Source: Eunapius fragilis (taxonomy: Eukaryota > Porifera > Demospongiae > Spongillida > Spongillidae). From it: 64,000 nucleotides of DNA. Positions 1 through 17,974 of this stretch are shown here, one piece after another. How positions within the stretch are numbered: position 1 is the first letter of the stretch; each line of letters begins with the position of its first letter. A model generated the notes under the pieces. It ran no database searches. It saw nothing but the letters and a program-made list of their open reading frames with translations, and was not told the origin of the DNA. The translations under genes and the position numbers were made by a program. Location of the stretch: assembly GCA_963681505.1 (NCBI GenBank), contig OY811983.1, positions 2,542,518 through 2,606,517 of the forward strand, given 5' to 3'.

Positions 1-23
1 GTTCTCACTTTCACACACATTAG

Positions 24-356
24 GGAGAACCTGACAAGCCAGGATGACTACGATGACTGCTGGGTTACTGTGTTTGGATTTCCTCCAGCAGCTAGCTCCT
101 ACATACTGGAGCAGTTCTCTCAGTACGGGACAATCCTGGAATATAAGGTACACAAGTGGGGGTGTGGCTGCATTATAAGCAGCATCAGTGGGGGTGTGGC
201 TACATTATAAGCAGCATCAGTGGGGGTGTGGCTATATTGTAGGGTGCACAAGTGGGGGTGTGGCTACATTATAAGGTGCACACGCTTGGGTGTGGCTACA
301 TTTTCTTTGTTGCCCTGTGTAGAGATCGTTGCTGAGGGTGCGTTTGCTGAACACAC

Positions 357-421
<65 letters not shown>

Positions 422-1167
422 ACATCCTGTGGTAACTGGATGCACATTCTCTATCAGTCAAAGCTGCAGGCAACAAAGGTAGTGTGACTAGTGTGACTGT
501 AGTGTGACTGTAGTGTGACGGGATAGGAGACCAGGGTCAGTTGCCATCTGGGATGGGTGGGTGGGGCCGTATGAATGAAAGTGTAGTGATGGGGTAAACG
601 TCTCTGTGCAATTCTGTTGGCTGCTTCGCTGTGTTCTGTTGTCTCACTTTCCTTTGCTCTCTACTGCCAGGCGCTTAGCAAGAATGGAAAAGTGTTTGGT
701 AATGGTATTATGGTTGGGGTACAACGTTGTATCGACAAGGTAACAAGAGTGTATTTTCCGGGGCCTTTACGTTCAGTCAGTTTTTTTTTGGTGGCACACA
801 CCTCTTTTGTCATTGACGTATGCAGTCTGTCATTGAGGGCCATGCCATGTTGGACAGTAGTGCAGTTGGGGGCCTCGTGAGACCTCCCACACCCACCTTT
901 GGTGGGCAGAGGCCGACCTCCATCAGACCCCTCACTGCTGCTTACCAGGCGGCAAGTGCTTCACACCAGGTGATGGCACCCACCCCTCTGCACCCCTGCC
1001 CCCTCTCTTCTCTCTCTTTCCCCCCCCCCCCCCCCCTCCTCTCAAGTTATTAACTCACTTCGTTTCAATCTGCCTCTACTTCTCAGGTTGTACCTGCCAA
1101 TCCCAATACTCCACAGAAGAGCTCTGGTCTATTTGCAAAGGCATTTGAGTATATATTTGGATGGTGA
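24..1167 (+). CDS. NUP35: NUP35 (nucleoporin Nup53/Nup35), 3' half
   Basis: Five exons are readable: 24-147, 419-478, 671-739, 826-969 and 1087-1167, all in one frame with GT-AG borders and a TGA stop. The encoded 158 residues begin inside the Nup53-type RNA-recognition fold (WVTVFGFPP, then GNWMHILYQSKLQATKAL and FGNGIMVGV) and end with GLFAKAFEYIFGW, the C-terminal amphipathic helix that in this family binds the nuclear membrane. The family scaffolds the nuclear pore by contacting Nup155, Nup93 and NDC1; the RRM-like domain dimerises rather than binding RNA. The 5' exons lie outside the window. The stop is 844 bases upstream of the NAMPT start on the same strand. Exon 2 is preceded directly by a long CA repeat. 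Identification rests on recognised motifs and the exact C-terminus. Confidence 0.93.
150..301. repeat. Minisatellite in NUP35 intron
   Basis: About five degenerate copies of a roughly 32-base unit containing GTGGGGGTGTGGCTACATT lie between NUP35 exons. No coding role is seen. Confidence 0.8.
351..417. repeat. (CA)n microsatellite at a 3' splice site
   Basis: The CA run ends in CACAG at the acceptor of the NUP35 exon starting at 419, so it takes the place of a normal polypyrimidine tract. Confidence 0.95.
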
Positions 1168-2011
1168 AGAGAGAGGCTTTCTCTTGTTTTATTTGTACTT
1201 TATTTCTTCTAATTTTGGTGGGTGGGGTCACTGTTTGTCCATCATCATCATATCCCATATTATCTTAACATATCATTGTTTTGGTATATTTTAAACAACA
1301 GATGCATTGTTACCAGTTCGGCGTTTTAAAAAATCGGACGCTTCCTGTCACGTGCTACACTTGAACCACTTGATACTCTAATCAAGCTGGTTGGGTGGCT
1401 TGAGTTATACGTTCGTGCATCAAACAGTTTACGTGGCACCAGAAAAAACTATGGAGAAGTGGAGCTGAGATGACTGAAACCCCGAGAGGAGTGCTAGTGT
1501 GAGTTTACTCATAGGTCTACTCTAATATCTATGGTTTACTATAATACTACACGCAATCCTATGCTTGTATACCGATATATGGACTTCCTGTAATTGAGCT
1601 AATCGTCATTCAGCCAAATGTTTACCTTTTCTCGCCGTATCTACAGTGCGGCATTTGAATCGCAATACATGCCCTACTCTAGATCTATAATAGGGAGTGT
1701 GGTCCACGGTGCACGTGCTGACGCAGCACTGGGATGGATAGATGTCTTCATAACCTGCCCGACAGTAGACTAGTATTGGAGCGTTGTATTCTATACCAAA
1801 GTCATTCGTAGGGCACGCTTTATAGCACGAATCCCAAGGTCGTTCAAATTTAATACCACAGGCAAGAAGCCATTCATCCTGCGTGGTCAGCATTGATTTC
1901 CTTCCGAAATTATTATTTATAGTGATTGCGTTGGCTGTCAAGGTTTAATTATTATTTTTTTGCACGTGCACCGTTAAAATTTGTTTGTTCGATCGCAATC
2001 TTTGCAACGTT
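1168..2011. other. Intergenic region NUP35-NAMPT
   Basis: It holds the NUP35 3' flank and the presumed NAMPT promoter. No TATA box is evident near 1980. One minus-strand cysteine-rich ORF lies inside it and is listed separately. Nothing else is recognised. Confidence 0.5.
1606..1941 (-). CDS. Possible small cysteine-rich ORF
   Basis: An open frame of 111 codons runs between NUP35 and NAMPT on the opposite strand. It has about ten cysteines, including a CC pair and spacing such as CCVSTC, concentrated in the middle 70 residues. No signal peptide is visible at its own first Met, but an AG acceptor precedes the cysteine-rich part (ACGCAG before GATGAATGG) and a GAAAAG|GTAAAC donor-like site lies near the end, so it could be an internal exon. 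I do not recognise the family. It may equally be a chance ORF: there is no second copy and no neighbouring exon I can join to it. Confidence 0.25.
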   Translation of the reverse strand: MTANAITINNNFGRKSMLTTQDEWLLACGIKFERPWDSCYKACPTNDFGIEYNAPILVYCRAGYEDIYPSQCCVSTCTVDHTPYYRSRVGHVLRFKCRTVDTARKGKHLAE

Positions 2012-10487
<8,476 letters not shown>

Positions 10488-10929
10488 ACTAGTGATGGGT
10501 TTAGTAACTATTTTACAATTGTTATAACAATCTTCAGAACCATGCATGTGTGTGTATATATATATTTTTTCAACTGTACCAAAATTTAACCATAGATCTA
10601 CCAATGTTATCTCCAGTTAACATTTGTTAACCGTGGATAATGTTTTTCCTTCCCTTTCTTTCAATCATATTCTAAGCATCTTTTGAAGCGTAGCAACCAA
10701 ACAACCACGGTTGTGATTAGCATCCATTTGGGTACTAGCGAAACATAATTTTTTACTTAACATGTCACATATAGCGTATGAAAATGTGCAATTACACTGA
10801 AGTGGTCACAATTGCCGTCGATTTACAAAATAAACATCCGTTGTTTTACAGACCAAAGCGGTTAAAATGTGGACAAAACCTAACAAATGCTGTTGTTTTT
10901 GCTTTCGCTAATTATAGTCTACACAGAAC
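10488..10929. other. NAMPT-A 3' flank
   Basis: AT-rich sequence following the NAMPT-A stop. No conserved element is recognised. Confidence 0.4.
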
Positions 10930-11265
10930 ATGGCTAAGCTCTTGAAAATCGGTGCTGCTATTACCACTCGTGCGGACAAAGTCATCGGCTCTCGCGCTGC
11001 AGCAGTACGCTATGGGAAGAATAGTAAGGCCAAGTGTGTCACTGGAACTATCACAGGTACCAACGGTAGAGGTCGGTCTCAAAAATGGGTAGTTTTTTTC
11101 CCTACCTTGAACAAGCGTACAGAGTTTTCATCTCGTACACTAGAAATGGTTGAATCAGGCTTGCCAACCCCTAGTAATTGCACTGATGCTGGTGTACAGA
11201 GTACGATTGAAATGACTCCTGCTGTGGATGATACACGTTTCTGTCGGTTGAGCAAGGTGAATTAG
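10930..11265 (+). CDS. Transposon-associated ORF, probably not a host gene
   Basis: A clean 111-codon frame starts MAKLLKIGAAITTRADKV and continues with AAAVRYGKNSKAKCVTGTI and SQKWVVFFPTLNKRTEFSS. The layout (small beta-rich segment with a V-x-G-T-I then W-V-V-F-F-P pattern) resembles N-terminal modules of transposon-encoded proteins seen in sponges and cnidarians. It ends with a TAG just before the recombinase remnant that starts near 11400, on the same strand, so both may belong to one element. No introns, domain hits or catalytic residues can be assigned by eye. It could be an intact accessory ORF or the 5' part of a dead transposase. Confidence 0.4.
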   Translation: MAKLLKIGAAITTRADKVIGSRAAAVRYGKNSKAKCVTGTITGTNGRGRSQKWVVFFPTLNKRTEFSSRTLEMVESGLPTPSNCTDAGVQSTIEMTPAVDDTRFCRLSKVN

Positions 11266-11399
11266 ACAGAAACTTAGCTCCCTCCCAAATGTGATTGGCT
11301 ACGCAGCACGTGATTCGGCCACGTGCTGGATGGGGTTTAAATGGGAATGTGCACGTTGGAATTGTCATTCTAAGTGTTGTGCACGTGCTGCAAACTTTG

Positions 11400-12372
11400 A
11401 GATGGGCACAGAAGGAAGCGCCAGTGAACGACATCAGGCAGAACTGTGAAGAGGCAACAACTTCTACCACTGCTGTCAACCTCATCCTTGAAGGCATGCG
11501 AAAGATGCAGGATGAGCTACTGAGCGTTCGACAGGGGCGAGAGGAGGCTGCGGAGTGCAGCGAAAGGAACGCCCGAAAGGAGAACTACTCGTTCAAGAGG
11601 AAAGGAAACGAGTTGCAGCATAAATTTAATGACAGGGTGGCGGACAAGTTCGCGGCGGCTGCTGCAGCTATATCGAAGGTGGAAACAACCTCCTCAAGTT
11701 CAAAGGCGCTCCTCGATCGTGCCACGAAGGAGCTGGAAGAAGGTGTCTTCAGATCAGGAGCTTGGCCTCTGCTCAGTAATCTGGAGGACCCCCGAGCTGA
11801 GAAGATTGGCCAAAGCACTACCAACAACAGTGCTGAGGAGCAAGGCGGACAGCACCACAAAGAAGTACCTCGGTGCATATCAGCGTTGGAAGACCTGGGC
11901 AGATGCAAAACAAGGAGTGCCGAGCTTCCCAGTACAGGAGCCCCACCTGGTGCTGTACATGCAGCACCTCAGTGAGTCCACAGAATCCAAGGCTGCAGTA
12001 GAGGAGGCAGTGCATGCGCTCTCCTGGTTGCATGGGTTAGCGGGGCTCCAGCCATTGGGTGGGTCACCCTTAGTTAAGGCTACCTTAGAAGGTTTGAGGC
12101 GCATTTTGGCAAAGCCTTAGGTTTGGAAGGAAACAGTTACAGCTGACATGTTGAAGGCCATGGTGGAGGCAGCCAGAGTAGCTCCATCCCTGACGGAGGT
12201 CAGGTTGTTGGCTGTGTGTCTTGTGGCTTTTGTGGGGTTTATGCGATGGGATGAGCTGATAAGGCTCAAGTGTGAGGACATAACATTCAATGCTGAGAGC
12301 ATGGTAATTAGAATAGTGTCCAGTAAGACGGACCAGTACCGGGAAGGTTCATCATTGGTTATAAATTTTAGC
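11400..12372 (+). pseudogene. Tyrosine recombinase (XerD-like integrase) remnant
   Basis: Three pieces read in order. First a charged, coiled-coil-like leader (MRKMQDELLSVRQGREEAAE, then YSFKRKGNELQHKFNDRVAD) in one frame. After a frame change near 11790 comes an N-terminal SAM-like core-binding domain (LRSKADSTTKKYLGAYQRW, FPVQEPHLVLYMQHL, STESKAAVEEAVHALSWLH). After an in-frame TAG at 12118 comes the start of the catalytic domain (LLAVCLVAFVGFMRWDELIR, holding the first catalytic Arg, and SSKTDQYREG). The rest of the catalytic domain, with the H-x-x-R and the nucleophilic Tyr, is missing. The family is widespread in sponges and cnidarians, possibly derived from DIRS- or Crypton-type elements. 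Frameshift, stop and 3' truncation make it inactive. Confidence 0.75.
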
Positions 12373-12695
12373 TCGTACGGGCTATGTGGTGTGTGTGACG
12401 CAGCGTGCACAATAGACTTGAACCAGATTGATGGTTGGGAGGGGGTGGGGACGTCACATGCTGTAGCGGCATGGGGAGGGAGTACGTGTGAATGAAGAAG
12501 TGAATGCTGTTGATGTAGGTGTGGATGGCGACATAGAGAGAGAGAGAGGAAACGTAAGCAAAATATAAGCTCATTCTTTGCTTGTATAGGTAATCCACTA
12601 TCCTGATATCCGTACTCCCTCAACATCTGTACTACATTGTCATGTTTTCTAGGTGTATTACCAGAAAGGGTGCCAATAATGTTAATTAATTAACC
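12373..12695. other. Unassigned flank of the recombinase remnant
   Basis: No coding signal is seen. A short GAGAGA tract is at 12534-12548. Confidence 0.3.
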
Positions 12696-12704
12696 GATAA
12701 TGGA

Positions 12705-12735
<31 letters not shown>

Positions 12736-13100
12736 AGAGGGGTCAGGCTTGTGAATTTTTCAGATGGGAGCAAAAAAAAAATGGCGTCCGGACTCCCACA
12801 ACCTTCGATATCAATGACATTATGAGGGGAGGGGGGGAGGGGGGTACAATGAAACGTTACAATGACGTTATCTTTTCCAAAATAGTTTGGAGACGCCCCC
12901 TTATTCAAAGAACGGTTCCAAAAGTTAACGTTCTAGTAAAACGAGCGTTTCACGCCATCGGGTTAGTGCGTGGCCGGTTCACTGTTTGGAAGTTGTTCAG
13001 CTGCAGTTTTTCTTCCACGTGCAGTCGGTTTTGCTATGATGTGCTTGTATTATAGCGGGTTCACACAATCGCCTTAGAACTTGGCCCCTCATCTCCCTTT
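12696..13100. repeat. Duplicon flank, matches 21866-22290
   Basis: It starts with a long poly-G tract (about 12708-12736), then shared blocks such as GGCGTCCGGACTCCCACAAC, TAGTTTGGAGACGCCCCCTT and TTGGAAGTTGTTCAGCTGCA. The same blocks occur in the same order downstream of array copy 2. It is therefore the 3' flank of the duplicated unit, about 200 bases beyond the stop of gene copy 1. Confidence 0.9.
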
Positions 13101-13297
13101 GTACGAACACGTGCTGAGAAAATGGGAATTCCACTTTCCTCCTGAAACCTAGCTTTTATATATCATCCCCCCCCCCCTCCCCTTACATTGCAACTGCTGG
13201 TGTGTTGTAAAATGAATACAATTGCATTCTATTCTAAGTAGCAGTGTGCACATAAACACACTTGCATCAGATTAAAAGTACATTGGTATTTTTATCA

Positions 13298-15429
13298 TTA
13301 TCCATATCGTCTTCCACCTCCTCCTCCTCCACCTCTTCCACCACCTCCTCCTCCACCTCTTCCACCTCCTCCACTTCTTCCACTTCCTCCACCTCTTCCA
13401 CCTCCTCCTCCTCTTCCACCTCCTCCACCTCTTCCACCTCCTCCACCACCTCCTCTTCCACCTCCTCCACGTCTTCCACCACCTCCTCCTCTTCCACCTC
13501 CTCCACCTCTTCCACCATCTCCTCCTCTTCCACCTCCTCCACCTCTTCCACCTCCTCCTCTTCCACCTCCTCTTCCACCTCCTCTTCCACCTCCTCTCCC
13601 ATCTCCTCTTCCACCTCCTCTTCCACCTCCTCTTCCACCTCCTCTTCCACCTCCTCTTCCACCTCCTCTTCCACCTCCTCTTCCACCTCCTCTTCCACCT
13701 CCTGCTTGTGGTTTTCCACCTGGTTTTTGAAGCTTTTTTCCACCTGGTTTTCCAGGTTGTTTTCCACCTGGTTCTCCATTGCTTGGTGATGGCTGTTCTC
13801 CTGGCTCTCCAACTTCAGATGGAGGGGACTGGTCTCCTTCAGATGGGCGGGGCTGATCTCCTGGCTCTCCAACTTCAGATGAAGGGGGCTGTACATCTGG
13901 TTCCTGTGGCTGATCTTTTGTTCGTTTGGGTTGATCTGTTGGCCCCTGGGGCTGATCTGTTGGCCCCTGGGGCTGATCTGTTGGCCCCTGGGGCTGATCT
14001 GTTGGTTCCTTGAGTTGATCTGTTGGTCTCGCAGGCTGATCCGTTGGTTCCTGGGGCTCAGGTAACTGAACTGGCTGATCAGCAGGATTTGATGGAAGTG
14101 GTTTCCGATTATTGGGCTTGCGTAAAGGAGGACGGGTGTGGAATCGTCTCCTGTTTGGTAACCTGGGTCTCCATCGGATGTGTGGTCTCCAGTTTGGTAA
14201 TCTGGGTCTCCTTTGGTTAAATCCTCTCCATAACATTGGTCTCCATCGATTGAATGGTCTTGAGTAAAGCCGTCTAGGTCGTGAGGGTCTAGCCAGAGTG
14301 TATTGTCTCTCTCCTTCGTGTACTTCTTCCATGTTATACTCATTGTACCTTTGACGTGCATAATCATAATCCCTTATTGCTTGAGGCCGTCCATTCTGTG
14401 GCCACCATCTTGCTGGCACCACATCTATATAAGCATGAGATATTGAGTGATGGATGGTACACGTGTACTAACATGTGACTGATACCTTCTGAGGAGCCAT
14501 CTTTATCCAGCACCTCTGTAGAGTCATCTTCACCACTCTCTCCTTTAGGTGTAATTAATGCTGTGGTAAGGTAATATTAAGTAATGTAAAGTTATGTGCC
14601 AACTGAAGAATGCAAGCTGCTGTTACCGTCTGATGAGACACCCAGCATTACATCCCCATAACTGTCCCTCTTAGATTGCTCCTCTGAATCGATGTCATCC
14701 ATACTGTCATCTTCAAGCTCCTTTTCATTGCCTGCATAGTGGTAGTGGGTTAAATCCATGTTTTGAGAATCGAATGTATATGCAATGTGAGCTACTGATC
14801 AGAGTACTAGCAACTACCCTATGGAAATGCCATCACCTTCTGCCAGTAATGCATTATCAAACACATCAACTTGAGATGACTCCTCTGGATCAACATTGCC
14901 AACATTATCCACTTCAAGTCCCTCTCCATCCTCTACATACAGTGAGGTGGGGGTGGAGTAAGGGAACGTATAAGTTCTCTTGGGTCCATTGGTACCATGG
15001 GCATTGATCAAAGCAGGTGCAACTAAAGATTACCTTCAGATGAAACATCCTCATAGCTGCCATCGTTAGACCACAGCTGTAAATCAGTGTTATCCATACT
15101 GTCTTTTTCAAGCCCCTCTCCATTGCTTACATCATCTTTACATACAACCAATAGCATTTTAGAGATGAGTGGTTATTTATGGTTACTGGTTATAACAATG
15201 CAATCATTTTACATTTGTACATCACCATATTAAATCTCACCATTTGACCACTCTCCTGTACTGGCATCATTGATGCTGCCTTTGTCAATCATCCCTTCAT
15301 TACCTAATGCACCATCTAATATTTGATGCTACAAAATTACATCTTTCAAAAAAACGTACTGTATCGGATGCTCTTGCAGTTGCACAACACTGCAATGGTG
15401 GACCAGACCACCCAAGCCTTCACCAGCAT
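13298..15429 (-). CDS. Array gene copy 1: secreted acidic/Arg-rich/Gly-Arg protein
   Basis: I reconstruct seven exons (minus strand): 15429-15360, 15315-15241, 15135-15034, 14932-14837, 14731-14627, 14560-14486 and 14424-13298; 549 codons plus stop. All junctions are phase 1 and all introns short (44-105 bases). Exon 1 starts MLVKAWVVWSTIAVLCNC, a good signal peptide. Exons 2-6 are acidic (for example GEGLEKDSMDNTDLQLWS, LEDDSMDDIDSEEQSKRD) and exons 3 and 5 look like duplicates of each other. Exon 7 begins VVPARWWPQNGRPQAIRD, carries Arg-rich repeats (RLPNRRRF), then Pro/Gln repeats (GPTDQPQ), then a long Gly-Gly-Arg tail ending GRRYG. Cysteines are almost absent after the signal peptide. 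I do not recognise the family. Alternatives are an extracellular matrix or mineral-associated protein, or a precursor of a cationic peptide. Best-preserved long form in the array. Confidence 0.62.
13304..13706 (-). repeat. Trinucleotide-like coding repeat (Gly-Gly-Arg tail)
   Basis: The minus strand is built of GGTGGAAGAGGA-type units. Its gene frame reads GGRGGGRGG; the next frame reads VEEEVEEE; no stop occurs in either. The frame joined to the upstream exon is the Gly/Arg one. Confidence 0.85.
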
Positions 15430-15466
15430 CCTGCAGCTATGGTGTGAGAATGACTGCACGCTCATA

Positions 15467-15476
15467 CTTATATATG
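15467..15476 (-). promoter_or_regulatory. TATA box of array copy 1
   Basis: The minus strand reads GCATATATAAG about 40 bases before the ATG at 15429. The element is kept at the same distance in all six copies, implying a very short 5' leader of about 10-20 bases. Confidence 0.6.
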
Positions 15477-15723
15477 CACAGTTTGCATGTGTCAAGAACT
15501 CTCAAGGAAGTATTTGTTACACCTTGTATAAACAGCTGGATGCTATCACTTCTGTAACAATGGCTGTGAATCTAAACATTCTCCTGCAGGCTGTTTTTGT
15601 TTGGTAGTAGAACATACAGTGAAAGTGACTTGTGTAGGCCCGTTTTGATATGTGCCACTATTACATATGGCAACTGGGGTCACACAGCTCTGGACATAAT
15701 TCTTTTTTCTTTTCCCCCCCCAC

Positions 15724-15925
15724 AGGCTGCTGAGGGAAAGAAAGTGTACAGTGAGATCTATAACAACATATCATACTCTTTCCATTCCATGGCCTTTGAG
15801 ACTTCTGGTATTATAGCCCCACCATTTCAGGTAGAGCTAGCTGCTCAGTGCCTCTCAGTCTCATCTTAGTCTACTGCAGCAATCCTCCATGATTATCCAA
15901 AAGGGAGAATTGCAGCTGTTCTAGT
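15724..15925 (+). pseudogene. Reverse-transcriptase-type C-terminal fragment upstream of each array gene
   Basis: An acceptor-like CACAG is followed by an open stretch AAEGKKVYSEIYNNIS, MAFETSGIIAPPFQ, and in the less damaged copies ELAAQCLSHLSLLQQSS and MIIQKGELQLFW. The pattern (M-A-F-E-T-x-G, then L-S-L-L-Q-x...Q-K-G) resembles the extreme C-terminus of non-LTR reverse transcriptase polyproteins. Equivalent pieces are at about 25413, 31292, 33680, 42912 and 51504, each 280-300 bases upstream of an array gene start except 33680, which has no gene. Function unlikely. Confidence 0.35.
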
Positions 15926-15929
15926 GGGG

Positions 15930-17677
15930 TCATTGCCCCACTTCAAATACCCTAGCTTGTTTAAGTTGGGATTGTGCATGGATTTGCATGTCCGGTAAAT
16001 GGTGTTATATGTTTTAATGGCTGATTCAAGCCCAACTCAACCGTCTCACAGAATTGATTATGTCAAAATTAACCACCTCATGTACGCATGCGTACGATGG
16101 AGCATGTTGCGTCATATCAGTTGGTATTTAATCGGTAGAGACGGATAAGTAGATTTTAGTAATGAGATTGATATTAATTCCATATCGTTACATTCATATT
16201 AATTGAGGTCACATATGGTCCTTGATCATGCATAGGCATTGGTGGCACGCATCGCATTTTATGGCGAATGAATGATAAACCACAAGAACTAGGTGGCTAA
16301 TTTTATATTACAAAGGCTGACGAAAAAGATTTTACAGATGTCATCTGAACAACGCAACTGCCTCCAAGCTCAATTACAAATAAGAAATTTAGAATGAAAT
16401 CAGAGATACATGCATGGATTGCATGAATGCATTAATAATCCATAGTTTTAAGATTTCTTGCTTACATTTTCTTGTTGGTTGGTTAGTTATTGAGCATAAC
16501 TGTTACTGATATTGAGAAGATTTTCCCAATATAAGTTTTATGTATAATAATGGTTGGTCCATTCAAATATATTACAAGCAATAACCTAAAAAGCAGACCC
16601 TCCCGCACCACCCCCTTTCGGTGAACCACGCCCATTTCTCACTTAATTCTAACTTTTCATTATTGGTGCCCCCCCCCCCCCCCCCCTTTCAAAATTCCTG
16701 GATCCGCCCCTGACAACTCAATACCATTTTGCTGCCCTCCACATCAATTATTCATCGTTCTAAGTCACGCACTTTTAGGGGGTACGCCTTCTCACGAAAA
16801 TCATCTATACCCGCTGTTAATGTGCAATACAGGCTTCATGTATATCATATGTGTTGTCTCATACATGTACATTGGATTTTAGGGTGGTTCAAAGCAGAAG
16901 AGATTGCTTTTGTGAAGGTTGAGAGTGATGTGGATGTGGATGGTGTACTGGTCGTATCTCGGTGTGTGGTACTGGATCATGACAGGTGCTACGGAACGTA
17001 GGTTCCGTATGTGTCATTTCAGCCACTTCGGAAGCTATATCTCAGCTTAGAAATGCTTCCAGCCATTCATTTCTATAAGCAAAACATTGCATCATTCCCT
17101 CTGTGGAACGAACCTATATCTGTTGTAAGGGGCTTCGGCGTGTTGGTACAACTGCTTGGTGAACAGGTAGCAGACCCATCGTGTTTCGGTACCTAGTGTG
17201 TGAGTTAATCACATGCAGCAAAGTCCAATTTTGTATTTAAATGTTAAGAATGAGTTTATGTGTGAAACGCGTACTGTCAAAGGTAGACCAAAGTTAGGCG
17301 TTATGTGCAAATGTCTTATAGTTTGGTGGGTTATATTCATTTAACTGGCCGCGGACCGACATATGTTTCGGTACCTCTCGTGCACGGAAAAGGCAAGCTA
17401 GATAGCATTTAGACACATCTACGCAGTTACTATGATCAGTTGAAGGGAACGCACGTACATGTATAGTGATTAAAGTTGTATCTAAGGCATATAACACCAA
17501 ATGTGTCACGTGCCGAAACGCGGATCATTTCTAATTATCTCCGCGTTTCATATCCAGGTATTCTTCTATCTATGGTTGAAGGAACAGATGGCTACTAGCA
17601 GTCTAAGTGACACTGCTTCAGATGATAGATCTATAGCTTATGTTCATCCTCCTGGGTCATTTGCACGTGTCTCTCTT
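15930..17677. other. Array copy 1 upstream flank and unique sequence
   Basis: 15930-16600 matches the flanks of other units (for example near 27850-28150 and 43380-43700). 16600-17677 is unique, with a poly-C run at 16670-16686. No gene is recognised. Confidence 0.4.
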
Positions 17678-17894
17678 TTATTTCTCTTCATTGACAGGAC
17701 ACCATGCCTCCAAGGTCTGCTTCAGAGCAGCGCATGTAAACTCAGACTCCAGTTGGAAAGCTTCGTCGGACTGTATCGCCAGAACCGCCTCTTTCATAAA
17801 GTCTTTCGATTCTAAATCACAATATAGTATTGTTTCAAAAAGAAAAACATCATATTTTATAACTGACTTACGTTCACATGAAGAGCTAGCCATT
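17678..17894 (-). CDS. Small ORF, uncharacterised
   Basis: An open frame of 71 codons starts MASSSCERKSVIKYDVFLFE in a good initiation context (GAGAAAATGGCT), continues ILYCDLESKDFMKEAVLA and ends with CAALKQTLEAWCPVNEEK. Composition is protein-like and not repeat-driven. A GAAC|GTAAGT donor-like site six codons in means it could instead be a first exon. No family is recognised and no second copy is present. It sits just outside the inverted-repeat element beginning at 17975. Confidence 0.25.
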
Positions 17895-17974
17895 TTCTCC
17901 CGTTTCCAAAAAGCGGGACGTATGACGTCATAATTACGGCGAAACCATGACGGTCTCAGTGCAATGTCAATCCG

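Noticed and set aside
13267-14367. Minus-strand 366-codon Glu/Val-rich frame (EEVEEVEEV)
   Set aside because: It overlaps the Gly-Arg frame of array copy 1. The Gly-Arg frame joins the spliced upstream exons in phase; the Glu frame is a by-product of the trinucleotide-like repeat.
14837-15033. An exon 4 starting directly at TTGCACCTGC after GTAATCTTTAG
   Set aside because: It would need an 11-base intron. The pyrimidine-rich acceptor before AGGATGGAGAGGG (14932) gives a normal 101-base intron and an in-frame 96-base exon; the apparent loss of the first acceptor in copies 2 and 3 is then irrelevant.
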